DNA of 64,000 bases from Cyanidiococcus yangmingshanensis (taxonomy: Eukaryota; Rhodophyta; Bangiophyceae; Cyanidiales; Cyanidiaceae): positions 310,001-374,000 of the forward strand of contig VWRR01000011.1 in the NCBI GenBank assembly GCA_013995675.1, in the 5' to 3' direction. This document shows, one piece after another, positions 39,454 through 49,858 of this stretch. Under the pieces are notes generated by a model. The model worked only from the letters and a program-made list of their open reading frames with translations, made no database searches and was not told the DNA's origin. The translations under genes and the position numbers were made by a program. The first letter of the stretch is position 1; each line of letters begins with the position of its first letter.

Positions 39454-41232
39454 TCAGATGTTGATGTTGAAGGAGACGCCGAGATTGCCCGGCCCCACGC
39501 CGCTCGTGAAACCATTCGGGCCCAAGAGTCCGGCCTGCTCATCGGGCACCATACTGACCTGGACCTGCGTCCGGCCCTGCTGATGCAGAAGCGATAGGTT
39601 CACGTTCGTGTCAGGCGGCCGATACGCGACGCCAACATTCCAGTTCCCCAGCGTGCCTCCATACTGTTGCTGTTGGATCGCCTGCAGCTGCGCCTGCTGC
39701 AGCTGCATGTACTGCATCGCCTGGCGCTGCTGTTCCGCCGCTTGGATTTGCACGTGAATGAGCTGTTTCCGACGAGCGGAAATCTCCGCCATCGTCTGCT
39801 GCAGGTCGCTGCGTTCATTCGCGTAGGACCAGTCCGAGCCAGGACGAACGCTGTCTTCCGCTTCGCGCTGGAACAAAGCATCCGCCGTGTAGAACGCAAA
39901 GTCGCCGGGAATCTCCTCCGATGAAGACGCCGTCTTGAAGTGTTGCAGCGCATTCTCCCGAATAAGCTGCAACTGCTTCAGGAAAAGAGACTGCAACGAA
40001 GCATCCAGGACACTCTCCAGCTCAGCGCGTTTGCGCTCACGCACTTCCTGGCCAGCATACGCCTCCGTTGCCGACTCGAAGCCACTCAGGTATTTGTTCA
40101 GCAGGTCCTCGGCCCGGCGACCAAAACCGCTGATCTTGTCGCCCTCCTCCAGCTGGCTGGCAAGCTCACCAAGCTCCTCAGCGCTGTTCCGGAGGATCTC
40201 CGAGAAAGCGCCATCGCAGTGGTAGGCCGCCACGAGCGCCTCCGAGGGGAGCGCCCCGTTCCCGCCAGACGCCAAAGCAAACGCTCCACGGTCAACGCTG
40301 GCCATATGCAGCGCCAGCGGCACTGATCCGCGCGACCAACCAGCCGGCTGGGCGGCAATACCCTCCCATAAGCGTCGGCTGAACGCCGCAAAACCATCCG
40401 CAGGCAGGCCCTTGCTGAACTCGGACGAAAGCGAGCCGCCGGCGTCAAGCATCTCGTGGCGCAGGCGCTGCACCGCCGTATCGTATGCTGAGCGCGAGGC
40501 TCGCGGAGACGGCAGCAACACAACGCGGAGCTCCAGGGCAGCCCGAAGCGTCTCCACACTGCGCGACGATGTAGCTGCCGCCCCAGAGGATGAGGTCGAG
40601 CTAGATCCGCTACCGCCCGTCTCCTGTTGCCAGTACTCCTCGGCGTCCAGCCAGAGCGCGTCCGTCACAGCAGCGGTGCTATCGAGCGCATCCCCATCCG
40701 CATCGCGCACCACAAACACCACACAGGTGCGCAGGAGGGGTCCATCGGCCTGGGACAGTTCCCGAACCATTGTGCGCAGACACCATTGCGGGTCCGAGTC
40801 ATAGCGCCCAAGGTCGTGGTACCAGACGTTGCAGAGCACAACATCCGACACACTGCATATATAGCGCAGGCAACGCTCTTGGAGCTGCTGGCCAGACGCG
40901 CCGCCATCGCCACCATCCACCTCTAGCACGAGAATCGTCTCCTGGTTCGCGGCCAGAGATGCAGAAATACCGCGCGTGGACCAGCGACGGCGATCCGTCG
41001 CGCGCACGCGAGACACCGAGAAATGTGTTCCAAACAGCTCGTTCAGAAGTGTCGACTTGCCCGAGAGTGGGCTCCCGGCACAGCCAATGACGCGGTAGCA
41101 TTCAGCGCCCACATCGAGCTCGCTCGGAAACCAGGGCGTGCGCTCTAGCATCCGGCCCTCCTGGTTGACAATAGGCAGAACATCTGCCGAGGCGCCCGCA
41201 GACCCAGTCGGTGCCGCGGTTTCCTCGCTCAT
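39454..41232 (-). CDS. RHD3/Sey1-like dynamin-family GTPase without membrane hairpin
   Basis: 592 residues from the ATG at 41232. The N-terminal GTPase domain resembles the RHD3/Sey1/atlastin group that fuses ER membranes: P-loop GSPLSGKSTLLNELFGTHF (residues 53-71), RRRWSTRGISAS as switch 1, ILVLEVDGGDGGASG as the G3 region (family form DVEGTDG, so the key Asp is Glu here), VVLCNVWYHDLGRYDSDPQW, and VVFVVRDADGDALD as the RD-type G4. A helical middle domain follows. In place of the two membrane helices of Sey1, the C-terminus has a Gln-rich coil (QQRQAMQYMQLQQAQLQAIQ) and a polar beta-like tail (NWNVGVAYRPPDTNVNLSLL) ending in FNINI. Ser/Thr-rich insert near residue 205. It may be a soluble relative with another task; this is inference. 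Confidence 0.65.
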   Translation of the reverse strand: MSEETAAPTGSAGASADVLPIVNQEGRMLERTPWFPSELDVGAECYRVIGCAGSPLSGKSTLLNELFGTHFSVSRVRATDRRRWSTRGISASLAANQETILVLEVDGGDGGASGQQLQERCLRYICSVSDVVLCNVWYHDLGRYDSDPQWCLRTMVRELSQADGPLLRTCVVFVVRDADGDALDSTAAVTDALWLDAEEYWQQETGGSGSSSTSSSGAAATSSRSVETLRAALELRVVLLPSPRASRSAYDTAVQRLRHEMLDAGGSLSSEFSKGLPADGFAAFSRRLWEGIAAQPAGWSRGSVPLALHMASVDRGAFALASGGNGALPSEALVAAYHCDGAFSEILRNSAEELGELASQLEEGDKISGFGRRAEDLLNKYLSGFESATEAYAGQEVRERKRAELESVLDASLQSLFLKQLQLIRENALQHFKTASSSEEIPGDFAFYTADALFQREAEDSVRPGSDWSYANERSDLQQTMAEISARRKQLIHVQIQAAEQQRQAMQYMQLQQAQLQAIQQQQYGGTLGNWNVGVAYRPPDTNVNLSLLHQQGRTQVQVSMVPDEQAGLLGPNGFTSGVGPGNLGVSFNINI

Positions 41233-42386
41233 GGATCGAGGTCAAGGGGCCCGCCAGAGGCAGTGGCAAACAAACACTGAACGACGCCTGTCGCGAAAGC
41301 AGGTGTGACCGTCACACCCGGCAGGGACGCTGCTACGCTGTCACCGAAAACCGACCAGAAATGTTCTTCGAGCTCAATCAGGCTCAAACGACAAGTCGAG
41401 ACGAGTCGCTATGTGCAAGTGTTGCGTCAACTAGCCTTTGCAGAAGCAGGAGCAGTTCAGTAGTAGCAGATGCAGTTCAGATGCCTTCCCAGATGCGCCT
41501 TGATCGCAGCTCTCTCGCGAACTAGTCCTTGTTGAGCGCTTACGCGTCTACTGTTTTCGAGTCTGCCAGCAGACAAACACCCAACCTTTACCTGTCGTAA
41601 AGGAATATCGAGCAATCCTGACAGAGACCGGAGAGACAACCTCCCCGCTGTTCGTCTCCTCGGAGCGTCCACAACAACACTCGCACCCAACTACACGTTG
41701 AAACGTTAACGTGTTGAAACGCTGAAACAACCACAAAAACGTCGCTCAGAGAGTCCTAGTCACTACTATACCCTTCGACGCTTCCCAGTATGGAAAAGCA
41801 CACACACCGAAAAGACAACGTCAAACGAGGACTCGATCCCGCAGCGTGCGGGGACACTCACGAGTACAAGAGCTCAAGCGCTCTGGCTCGATAGGACGAC
41901 GGCGGGCGCCGAAGGCGTTCCACGCGGCCGCCCAGCGCTCACTCGAATGCGCCTCTGCTGACAAGCCATGCGCGCCGCGTCGACGCGCGCGTCCCCCCGA
42001 AACCAATGGCACTGGCGACGCAAACGACGATCAAAATGGTCCCGCCAATACACGGAGAGGATCGAGATAACGGCGATCACAGCCATGGTGGCCATAGCAC
42101 TTGTCATCACTGTTATGATCATTTCTATCGGTCGTGGGCATCGATACGCTCAACGTCATCTATGGCTGCGTTCGATCGACGCTGCAGGGCCCATTCCGTG
42201 CATCTGTCTGCTCTGGGCTCGCCCAGCCCCGAGGCAGGCGCATACATGCGTATAATGAGCGTCGGTGATGCTGGCGATGATGCTGGTGCGTTCTGAAATA
42301 TCAGACACACTCCGATTCGAGGCGCTGTGCGCAGGATAATACCGGGGTGAGCGTTTTCGCGCTGGGCGATGCACCTCGTAGCGACC

Positions 42387-42482
42387 CGAATGGATGGCCG
42401 AATAGCTGGCCGAATAGCTGGCCGAATAGCTGGCTGAATAGCTAGCTGAATGGCTGATCGAATGGATGGCCGAATGGATGGC
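42387..42482 (+). repeat. 12-bp minisatellite, eight units
   Basis: Eight tandem 12-mers of the type CGAATRGMTGGC: CGAATGGATGGC at both ends, CGAATAGCTGGC three times in the middle, and two diverged units. The symmetric order of variants suggests unequal exchange or slippage. Lies 290 bp upstream of the SNARE start codon. Confidence 0.95.
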
Positions 42483-42579
42483 CGTTCTGGGCGACGCCGC
42501 TGCGCCAGTCGCTGATTGACGCGTTCGCATCTGCGTCTGTGGAGCGACCGCATTTGAGCAGGATCTTGACGAGGCGCTC

Positions 42580-42730
42580 TGTACAACGGTGTTCGAGTTT
42601 GAGTTCGAGTTCAAGGGAACACCCGACGAGCGCACTTGATTCGGTGAAACTGCTGTTGTGCTGCAGGGTGACCTAACGAAACGCGTTGTACAACAGTGTT
42701 CGAGTTCGAGTTCGAGTTCAAGGAAACACC
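42580..42730 (+). repeat. Two 44-bp direct repeats upstream of the SNARE gene
   Basis: Positions 42580-42623 and 42687-42730 share TGTACAAC, a run of GAGTTC triplet-pairs and a CAAGGRAACACC end, with three mismatches that I can count. They are 107 bp apart, just before the start codon, and could be a duplicated regulatory block. Confidence 0.85.
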
Positions 42731-42768
42731 TGAGACCCTGCAGTTTGGAAGGCCGGCTTCCTCGTGGA

Positions 42769-44079
42769 ATGGAACCATCTACCTCGCGGTCGGAGGTTGT
42801 GGCACTGCCTACCACGGGTCGAGCCGCACGGGACCGTGACGCGCTCTTCGGCGCTGACGTGGGCTCCTTCTCGTCGTCCCCGTCGTCTGCCTCCCGTCTG
42901 CCTCCGAAAGTGGACAAGCGTCACCGGCGAGGCAGTCGCTCGCTCACACAAAAGGATGGTAGCGGCACGGCAGACGCTCCGCCAGCTCGGTCGTCGGGGA
43001 GCGCTACGAGTGCTCCAACGGACGCCCCGCGACGCACGACGAGTGCGAGAAACGGAATATACGAGCCACGCGAAGCAGCGCCCCTCTATGACCGAGGAGC
43101 GCGCAAAGAGCGAGCGGTGGCGCCCCCGACAGCCGAACAGTTTGGGAGCGCTCTGGAGACCCCGTTGAGCCGGGAGGATGAGGTTGCACAACTTCGCCGC
43201 CAGGCAACCGATGCAGCGTTGCGCGGTCGTCAGTCTTCGAGACGGGCACTCCAGCTGGCGCGAGAGGCCCGAGCGATTGGCGTGGACGTGACGATGAAGC
43301 TCGGCGAGCAGGATGAACAGCTTGACCGCGTACAAAACGACATGGATGAGATTCACGGTCACCTGACGCATAGCGATGAGATTATTCATGATATGCAGAG
43401 TTTCTGGAAGAAGCTGTGGCCATGGGCCCGCGACCGCAACCGCCGCAAGGAGCGATACGAGCCGTCGCTGGACGCGGACTCGGTTGCTGCTGCTGCAACC
43501 CAAAAGGAGATTGAGACCCTGCAGCGCCAGCGCGAGGACGGCACGCTGAACCGCCGCGATCGTGCGGCTACGCATGACGTGAGTGAGCCAGACCGGGCCG
43601 TATCAGGTGGTGCGGCTTCGCTAGCGACTGTGCCAGCGCACGCTCTCCTCCGAGATGCAGTTGAGACTGACGAGAGACCACCCGAGGATCGCCGTCGGGG
43701 AGTGTTCTCGGCGCTGAGTCGGGTGACTCGACGCGTTCGCGGTCTTGATGATGCAGAGGATCGTCGAGTGTGCGAGCGAACGGCCCTACTGTCGAGTGGT
43801 GCTGCCTCGACATCTGCCGCGGATGCTTCATTGGGCGCGGAGAGCGACGCCATGTCAACGGCGCAAGCGACGGAACAGCCGTGGGATGAGCATGTTCGTG
43901 CTCAGGATCGGGATCTTGATGACCTGAGTGTTGTTGTGTCGGATCTGCGGACGCTTGCGGTTGGTATTGGGGAGCAAGTTCGACAGCAGAGCGTCAAGAT
44001 TGATGTGATCACGAAGGACGTAGATTATGGTCGAGAACGGATCCACGAGAACAACCGTCGTATTCGACGGATGCTTTGA
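42769..44079 (+). CDS. SNAP-25-like Qbc-SNARE, full-length copy
   Basis: 436 residues from the ATG at 42769. An acid-poor, Ser/Arg-rich N-terminal region of ~130 residues precedes two SNARE helices. The first (Qb) spans AALRGRQSSRRALQLAREAR to LGEQDEQLDRVQNDMDEIHG and HSDEIIHDMQSF, with a Gln in the expected layer. A ~160-residue polar linker follows, much longer than in SNAP-25 and with no Cys-rich palmitoylation block. The second (Qc) is DLDDLSVVVSDLRTLAVGIG to RIHENNRRIRRML and ends the protein, as in SNAP-25. The match to the SNAP-25 C-terminus is close in spacing. It would pair with a syntaxin and an R-SNARE in secretion or cytokinesis. The last 365 bp are duplicated at the left edge of the window. 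Confidence 0.88.
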   Translation: MEPSTSRSEVVALPTTGRAARDRDALFGADVGSFSSSPSSASRLPPKVDKRHRRGSRSLTQKDGSGTADAPPARSSGSATSAPTDAPRRTTSARNGIYEPREAAPLYDRGARKERAVAPPTAEQFGSALETPLSREDEVAQLRRQATDAALRGRQSSRRALQLAREARAIGVDVTMKLGEQDEQLDRVQNDMDEIHGHLTHSDEIIHDMQSFWKKLWPWARDRNRRKERYEPSLDADSVAAAATQKEIETLQRQREDGTLNRRDRAATHDVSEPDRAVSGGAASLATVPAHALLRDAVETDERPPEDRRRGVFSALSRVTRRVRGLDDAEDRRVCERTALLSSGAASTSAADASLGAESDAMSTAQATEQPWDEHVRAQDRDLDDLSVVVSDLRTLAVGIGEQVRQQSVKIDVITKDVDYGRERIHENNRRIRRML

Positions 44080-44285
44080 GTATTTTTGGAGACGCGTTTT
44101 GGGGCTAGGATGTGCACATTCTGGGCTGTGTCGGCTGTTTGAAACTGCGGTTTTGGTCTGAGATGGGGTTGCGGCTAGAGGACGGAGATTGCTGCCTCTG
44201 TGGCTGGTGTCTCGAGCGACTCTTGGTGACAAACACGGAATCTGCTTATGACTAGTGCAAACTCGCCTCTCGGTAAAATTCCATG
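43715..44285 (+). repeat. Right copy of the ~570-bp direct repeat
   Basis: Mirror entry of 1-573, covering the SNARE 3' coding end and ~205 bp of 3' flank. After 44285 the two loci have no visible similarity. Confidence 0.95.
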
Positions 44286-44920
44286 ACTCTCACACCTGGG
44301 ACATCAAAACGTTCATTTTAGCAAACACGTTCTCGTTCAATTGCCCAGAAGCGCCGCGGATCCGATACCTATCTTCGCAAGCGGTGATCATGCCCCGCTG
44401 GTTGCCCCCAACGATGGAGTGCGTTTTGGAGATTGACTCGCCTTTGCGCTCGACGAAGCTAGTTTCGAATGATCCGAACCATGAGATCTGAGGTTTTACA
44501 TGTTATCAGGAGACTCGTTACGGATTCATGGTCATGGTTACCTACCTTATCTCCCAGGGATCGAGTTCGAGACGCTGTAGCCGAAATCGTCGTGAACGTG
44601 GCAGGAATTGCGATTGCGTGACCGAGCGGCACGAGAACTGTCGCAGGGATCACCTCGTGCCTCGTTGACGCATCCATCAAAAGCAGAGCGTATTCGAATC
44701 CATGGCTCTAAAGGAATACCTCCATCACAGTAATAGACCGTGTGGTCGAGGGCGAACGAAGCATCCGTCTGGGAGCGGCCTCGATTATCGGAAACGAAAC
44801 CGTGGCGACAGCCGAGATGCTTTTCCCTTCGACATGAAGCGTAGAACGCGGGCCCGCTGGATCATCGTATCACTGGGGAAAACGCATGGAAACACTGAGC
44901 CATATCTACGCCTTTATCGT
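44286..44920. other. Intergenic, nothing recognised
   Basis: About 635 bp between the convergent SNARE and HECT ligase genes. Short frames only. Confidence 0.5.
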
Positions 44921-47900
44921 TCATGAAAGGTCGAACGAATTTTGTCCTTCTCGTATCGTGTATAACAAGCGATCCAAAAGCATTTGAAACGAGCTGTACT
45001 CCGGTAATTTGATGTAATTTGTGCAGGTCATCACAGTCGGCAGGCATTCGTCCGGTGTCAGGCCTGCCTCAGGCGTGCGTTTCACGACTGTCATCGGCGG
45101 TAGAAGGGCGTGAAATCCACCAACGGGGAGACGCGGTGACCCCGTCGCAAAAAGCAGAAAATGACGACGGTCCTCTTCGCCCAGGCTACAGAGCGCACTG
45201 CACGAAATTTCGAGCGGTCGCGCTTTCGCTCGTGTAGCCATGGTCGAAACGCAGTGCGGAGAGCAACTCTTGTTCGGACCATGGGTAGATGTCTGGTCCG
45301 CAAAGTGCAATATTCGCCTCCTCATCAGGGCTGAAAACACTCAGCAAGGCCCAAACCGAGCAGATATTCTGAAAACCTTCCAGAAATGCATACGCAGGTC
45401 GTGCAGCACAGTCAAAAAGAACGTACTCTGTCACAGTTCGTATGTAGTCGTCCAGATTTTGCTTCGAAACTGTCATGGAGCGTCCATGTCGGCGCATCTC
45501 AATGTGCGGATGACCCGGGACGGTCCAGTCAATACACAAGGCGGCAATATCTTCCTCATTCGCCAGACGCATTTGAGCAATGGAATGCAGCGACCGAGCG
45601 AGCTCGGCATCCACCTCGACCACTCGGGTCAAAGACAAGTCCACGCGCTTCTTGACGGCACGGAAGAGCGCGCGATTTCCAGTCAACCGTTCGGAAACAG
45701 TGTGACTAGCGTCAGCTAGAGCCCGTACCAAGCGCCAAAAAGCAGGTGAAAACCGCAAATCCAGGAGGCGACCATCTAGAAGAGCTTTTGCACAAAAACG
45801 GCCAATGAAATGAAAGTATTTCAGGCGCTTGCTGGACAGCAGCACCACGCTCCCTCGGGCCGATCGGTGCCGGATACAAACCAGCACCTGTGGAAACAAC
45901 ATAACGGATCCTTTCGCGTTCCGCTGGAGTGAGCGCTTTTCCTGAACGCAACAAACGATCTCGTTCGGTAACTTTGGAAGTGTCCTCCCACCAGAGGCAG
46001 AGATCTACGCGTTGAAGCTCACGGGAAACCATGGAGTAGAACTCCAGTGTCGGCCCGAGACCGGTGCCAGCTTCATTGAAATACTCGACTTCGATGATTG
46101 CCTTCTGGTCGGCAAACTTTTCCATGATCAATTCGGCGGATTCTAGCAAGCGTGTCCGATGGACTCGAACTTTCTGGCGCTGGATGCGTCCCACTCGTGC
46201 CTCGTGATCGAAATTCAATGTGTCCACTCTCAAGTCAGAACGGCCCATGATCGCACCTGTGGCAGTGCGTTGCTGCCGCTGGATATCCGCTCTGGCCTGC
46301 ACGGCGCTGAGCGCTCGCGCAATCCCAAACGAGGAGACCTGAACAAGGAAGCGTCGCGTCTGCAGCGAGAAGAGAGCGGGGCAAATCTGGGGAACAACGA
46401 AACACCATGGCGGAAGCACCGCTGCTGCAACCGCCAGTGGATCGCCCAATTGTGCTCGCAGCTTGTTTTCCAGCTTAGAGCAAATAAACACATCGGATTC
46501 ACTGACTAGGGGGTCTTCGAATGAGGGCCAATGAAGCATGGCCATTCGTAGATGCTGATCCTCGGACTCAAGGCGCTCGCGAGAGTGGTGAATCCACGCT
46601 TCCAGCTCAGAGTGGTGTCGATTCATCCAGTAGAGCTTTCCCAAAAGAGAGAGGCATGCGCTGACCTCTTCGGTGGCAAGCTCTCCTAAACGGAATGACT
46701 TGGGCAACCGGAACTGGAAGCTTGATGATTCGCACCAACTCAAACTCTGCCACTGGGGTTTCAAAGTGGCGCCCCGCATTCTTCCCATCGCCGTTGGACA
46801 TAGCCTGGTTTGGGACAACATCGGCCCACGAGTTTTGGCTCTCATTGTAGAGCAGCTCATGGGTTTCCGCCCAGAGTCGAGGGCCTAACACGCGTGTGCC
46901 CATGGTGCTCGCAAGTGCATGTAGAATCGTCTCCTGCGGCGACATCGTGTGACCATGCACACTCAAAGACAAGCGCAAACGTCGACGTTCAGTATCGCGT
47001 CTCGTGGCTCCCTGCCTAGTGCGATGCACACGTTCAGACTCTGGTAGCGGATCCGAAGACCTGGTATAGCGCCCAGTCCGCGTTGCGTAGGTGTCACCAA
47101 CTGAATGAGAGGGCTCATGATGGCCCCGCTCAGAGCCGGGTGAAGAACCTGCACTGCCAGGCGCGGTATCCGATAGTTCGATATCTACGGCAGGCAGTGA
47201 TGTTGAAAGATTTGGGTTTTCTAGGCCGTGCTCCGGGCCGAGCTCATCAAAGCCCTCCCCGATTTCTGAGAACTCATCCGAGTCATCCTCCGGATCCGAG
47301 AGAGTCCGGTCGGCGTCCTCCATTTCGTTACTTGCATGATCACGTCGACTGGGTTCGCGTCGAGCGCGATGACGACGTTCATCTACATTCCCCGATTCTG
47401 CAGAGTCACTCATGCTATCCTGATTGAAAACGAGTGCGTGCTCGTCTTCATCAGAGTCCTCCGTTGATTCCGCCGCAGCTGCATACGCCGTGCTATGGTC
47501 GAGGCCTTCATCACCTGGTTCTGCATCGTAGAGGCCATCGTCTTCGGACTCTGACGAGTCCTGGATCTCCCCAGTCACGCGCGAGTACAAAAACTCTTCA
47601 ATCGTTTGCGCGGAGGCGAGCGGTTCCACGAGAACAACGCTTGGGGGGAAATCACGCAACCGCGTACTGTTCCTGCCAGAACCAGCGTTGTATCTGCAAT
47701 CGAAAAGGTTGCGCAAGAAGGCGAATGCCAGCTGAAACGTTTCCATTGGTCGCTGGATTCAAGATCACTTCGAAACGTTCTGTGCTCGCAAGAATAGCGA
47801 TCAAGCTTCGCACCAAGTGCTCAAAAGCCGCGAGCGCAGGTATTACAGCGATGAGGAGATGGCTGTACCGATCGGCGAGCTCTGCCGCACCTCCCTGTTC

Positions 47901-49858
47901 CACACAGAGGTACTCATTCAAAACCTGAACGAGTTGACTGGTCTGAATTTCGAAAACTGAGCTCTGCTTGACTTCGGGAATCAGAACTGTCAGCGCGCTG
48001 TGGTCTCCCTGCCGAAGGCGCTCAACGATTTCGCAGAGCTTCAGGATGCGCTGCCGACCAGAACTGCGAAGTTGGTCCCCAAATCTGTCCAGAATTCTCT
48101 GCGCTAGCGCGTACTCTGCGGCCTTTGACTCTAACTCGTGAACCACGCCTTCCTTCACAAAAAGTTCACCGACCCGCTCATCATTGGGTGCACGTTCTAA
48201 AATGTGCTCTATCATGCCCATCACGGTTGAACGCTCCTCATCGTCAATCGGTTCGAGCAGCACGTATCCCAAAGTCGGAATTAACTGCATTGAGAGGCTC
48301 CGAATCTCATCCTCAGACTCCAGCGCAAAAAGCGTCTTTTTCATTGCTGATATGGCATGCCGACGCCACTCTTTGCTGCCCTGATCTTGCGTTGGCGCTC
48401 GAACATACAAATCCAGCACGCTTTGGAGACGCTGCACTAACGAGAAATCCGGAGAGAGCGCATCCACGAGCATTAGTGCGCTCCCGACCACCGCTTCGAC
48501 GTTTGCTGGGAAACTTGATGTCGGGTTTCGAGTATCTGTCGGCGAAGAGGCGACACCAGCAAGCCCCGGCTCACCGCGATCAGGTGCGGCACCAAGAAGG
48601 TTTGCTAGGATCGGACATACGCCAAGACCGCCTTCCGAGGGCGCCTCTAACATACGCGTGCGCAAACCCTGGACGACCGAGGCGAATCCGGAGAGGGTGC
48701 GAAGAACCAGGCCTCGATGTCGCCTATCAAGAGAAGACTCGCTTACAGCCAAAATTGCGACGAGTTTCTCGATGGCCTGTCCATTATTTGCGATGCGCTC
48801 GAGCACCTCTCGGGCGTTACTGCACGTGCTCATGTTTCCGACGAGGCGTGCATACGCGGCAATGCCGTGTTCTTGATGCGCGTGTCATCGTTTTCCAACA
48901 GATGGCTGAGCAGTTCGAGCGAATCCTCCACTTGAGCAAATACGGATTCGTTCACGCGAGCGCAGCAATTCGCTGCGGCTGAGGAAGCCATCCGCTGAAC
49001 GCTTGTCGGAAAGAAATCCAAGTGCTGTAGTATCGCGCGGAGACCACCATTGCGGACGATTTGATTGGGATAGTTGTGACTCAGACGTTCGAGCGCCTGA
49101 AGACACTGTTCTGCCAAATCAATATATTCAACATGCAAGAGGGATCCGCATAGTGCTTGGACAGCTCGACTCTGCGCGATACTGGCCCCAACGCTTGGGC
49201 TAATCTCGACCATATAGGTAAGTGCACGAGCCGCCAGGATGACTACCTCCGGCAGCTCAAGATAGTTTTGCAGAATCCAAACAAGCGGATTCACGATTTG
49301 CTCGAAAGAAAAATTCAAAATCATATCCTCAACGCCGACAGAAAGTACCTCACAGAGTTCATTCAGCACGGCCATGAGTGCAACGGCATCCGCGTCAGAG
49401 CCATTCTCTCCGGTTAGGCTGCGTAGCTCACTGGCAATTCGGCGTAACCTCGATGACAGGCTAGCGTTTCCGAATGCTCCTTGGCCAAACGTTGGTAAGA
49501 TTTCGTTCAAACCCGCACCCAAGTGCCGCAGCAAGCCTTGAAGCGCACTCCCTGTCTCTGGCGGAAGCGAAGAGGAGCCCTGCTGTGGCTGACCACGGCG
49601 GCGTCCGTGCCGACGGTTCGACGTGGCCCCCAGTGCCGACGGAGCAGAAACTCCTTCGCCGGACTCGGTCGGCAGAGAAGCACCACCGGTGGCTTCTGGA
49701 TGCCGCCGCTGGCGCGAGGTATGCCGCCGACTGCTCCTGCCGCCACTAGATTCAACGGAGCTCCAACTTTCATCACCGTCTGGATCGCTGTCCACACTTC
49801 CAAACGCTCCGTGAACGGTTTCACGGAACGTGCGCTGACGCGAACGGTTGCGTCGCAT
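44921..49858 (-). CDS. UPL3/TRIP12-type HECT E3 ubiquitin ligase (five frame breaks)
   Basis: About 1640 residues over six overlapping frames. Order: disordered basic N-terminus; armadillo-like repeats (LNELCEVLSVGVEDMILNFS, EQCLQALERLSHNYPNQIVR, NGGLRAILQHLDFF; then ARLVGNMSTCSNAREVLERI), an acidic linker rich in Ser/Asp/Glu (SSESEDDGLYDAEPGDEG), the pre-HECT block YLVEPLA-like (PPSVVLVEPLASAQTIEEFL), and the HECT domain: VEYFNEAGTGLGPTLEFYSM, LKYFHFIGRFCAKALLDGRL, LRFDHGYTSESA, FATGSPRLPVGGF, and the catalytic Cys in LPTVMTCTNYIKLPEYSS. The protein ends in REGQNSFDLS, as HECT ligases do. Breaks lie near 48862-48867 (the only one needing an extra base, -1), 47715-47740, 46690-46720, 45840-45870 and 45195-45205. 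UPL3 relatives mark nuclear proteins for degradation. The ATG at 49858 is the first in frame; the frame is open to 50290. Confidence 0.9.

Larger units (their letters stand above)
41233..42768. other. Intergenic with minisatellite and duplicated block
   Basis: About 1.5 kb between divergent RHD3-like and SNARE genes. Contains the 12-bp tandem array at 42387-42482 and two 44-bp copies at 42580-42623 and 42687-42730. No coding frame with recognisable motifs; the open frame of the SNARE gene extends back to 42658 only from a GTG and through one of the repeat copies. Confidence 0.6.

Noticed and set aside
42387-42482. CRISPR-like or telomere-like array
   Set aside because: Units are contiguous 12-mers with no spacers and do not match known telomere repeats; it is a simple minisatellite.
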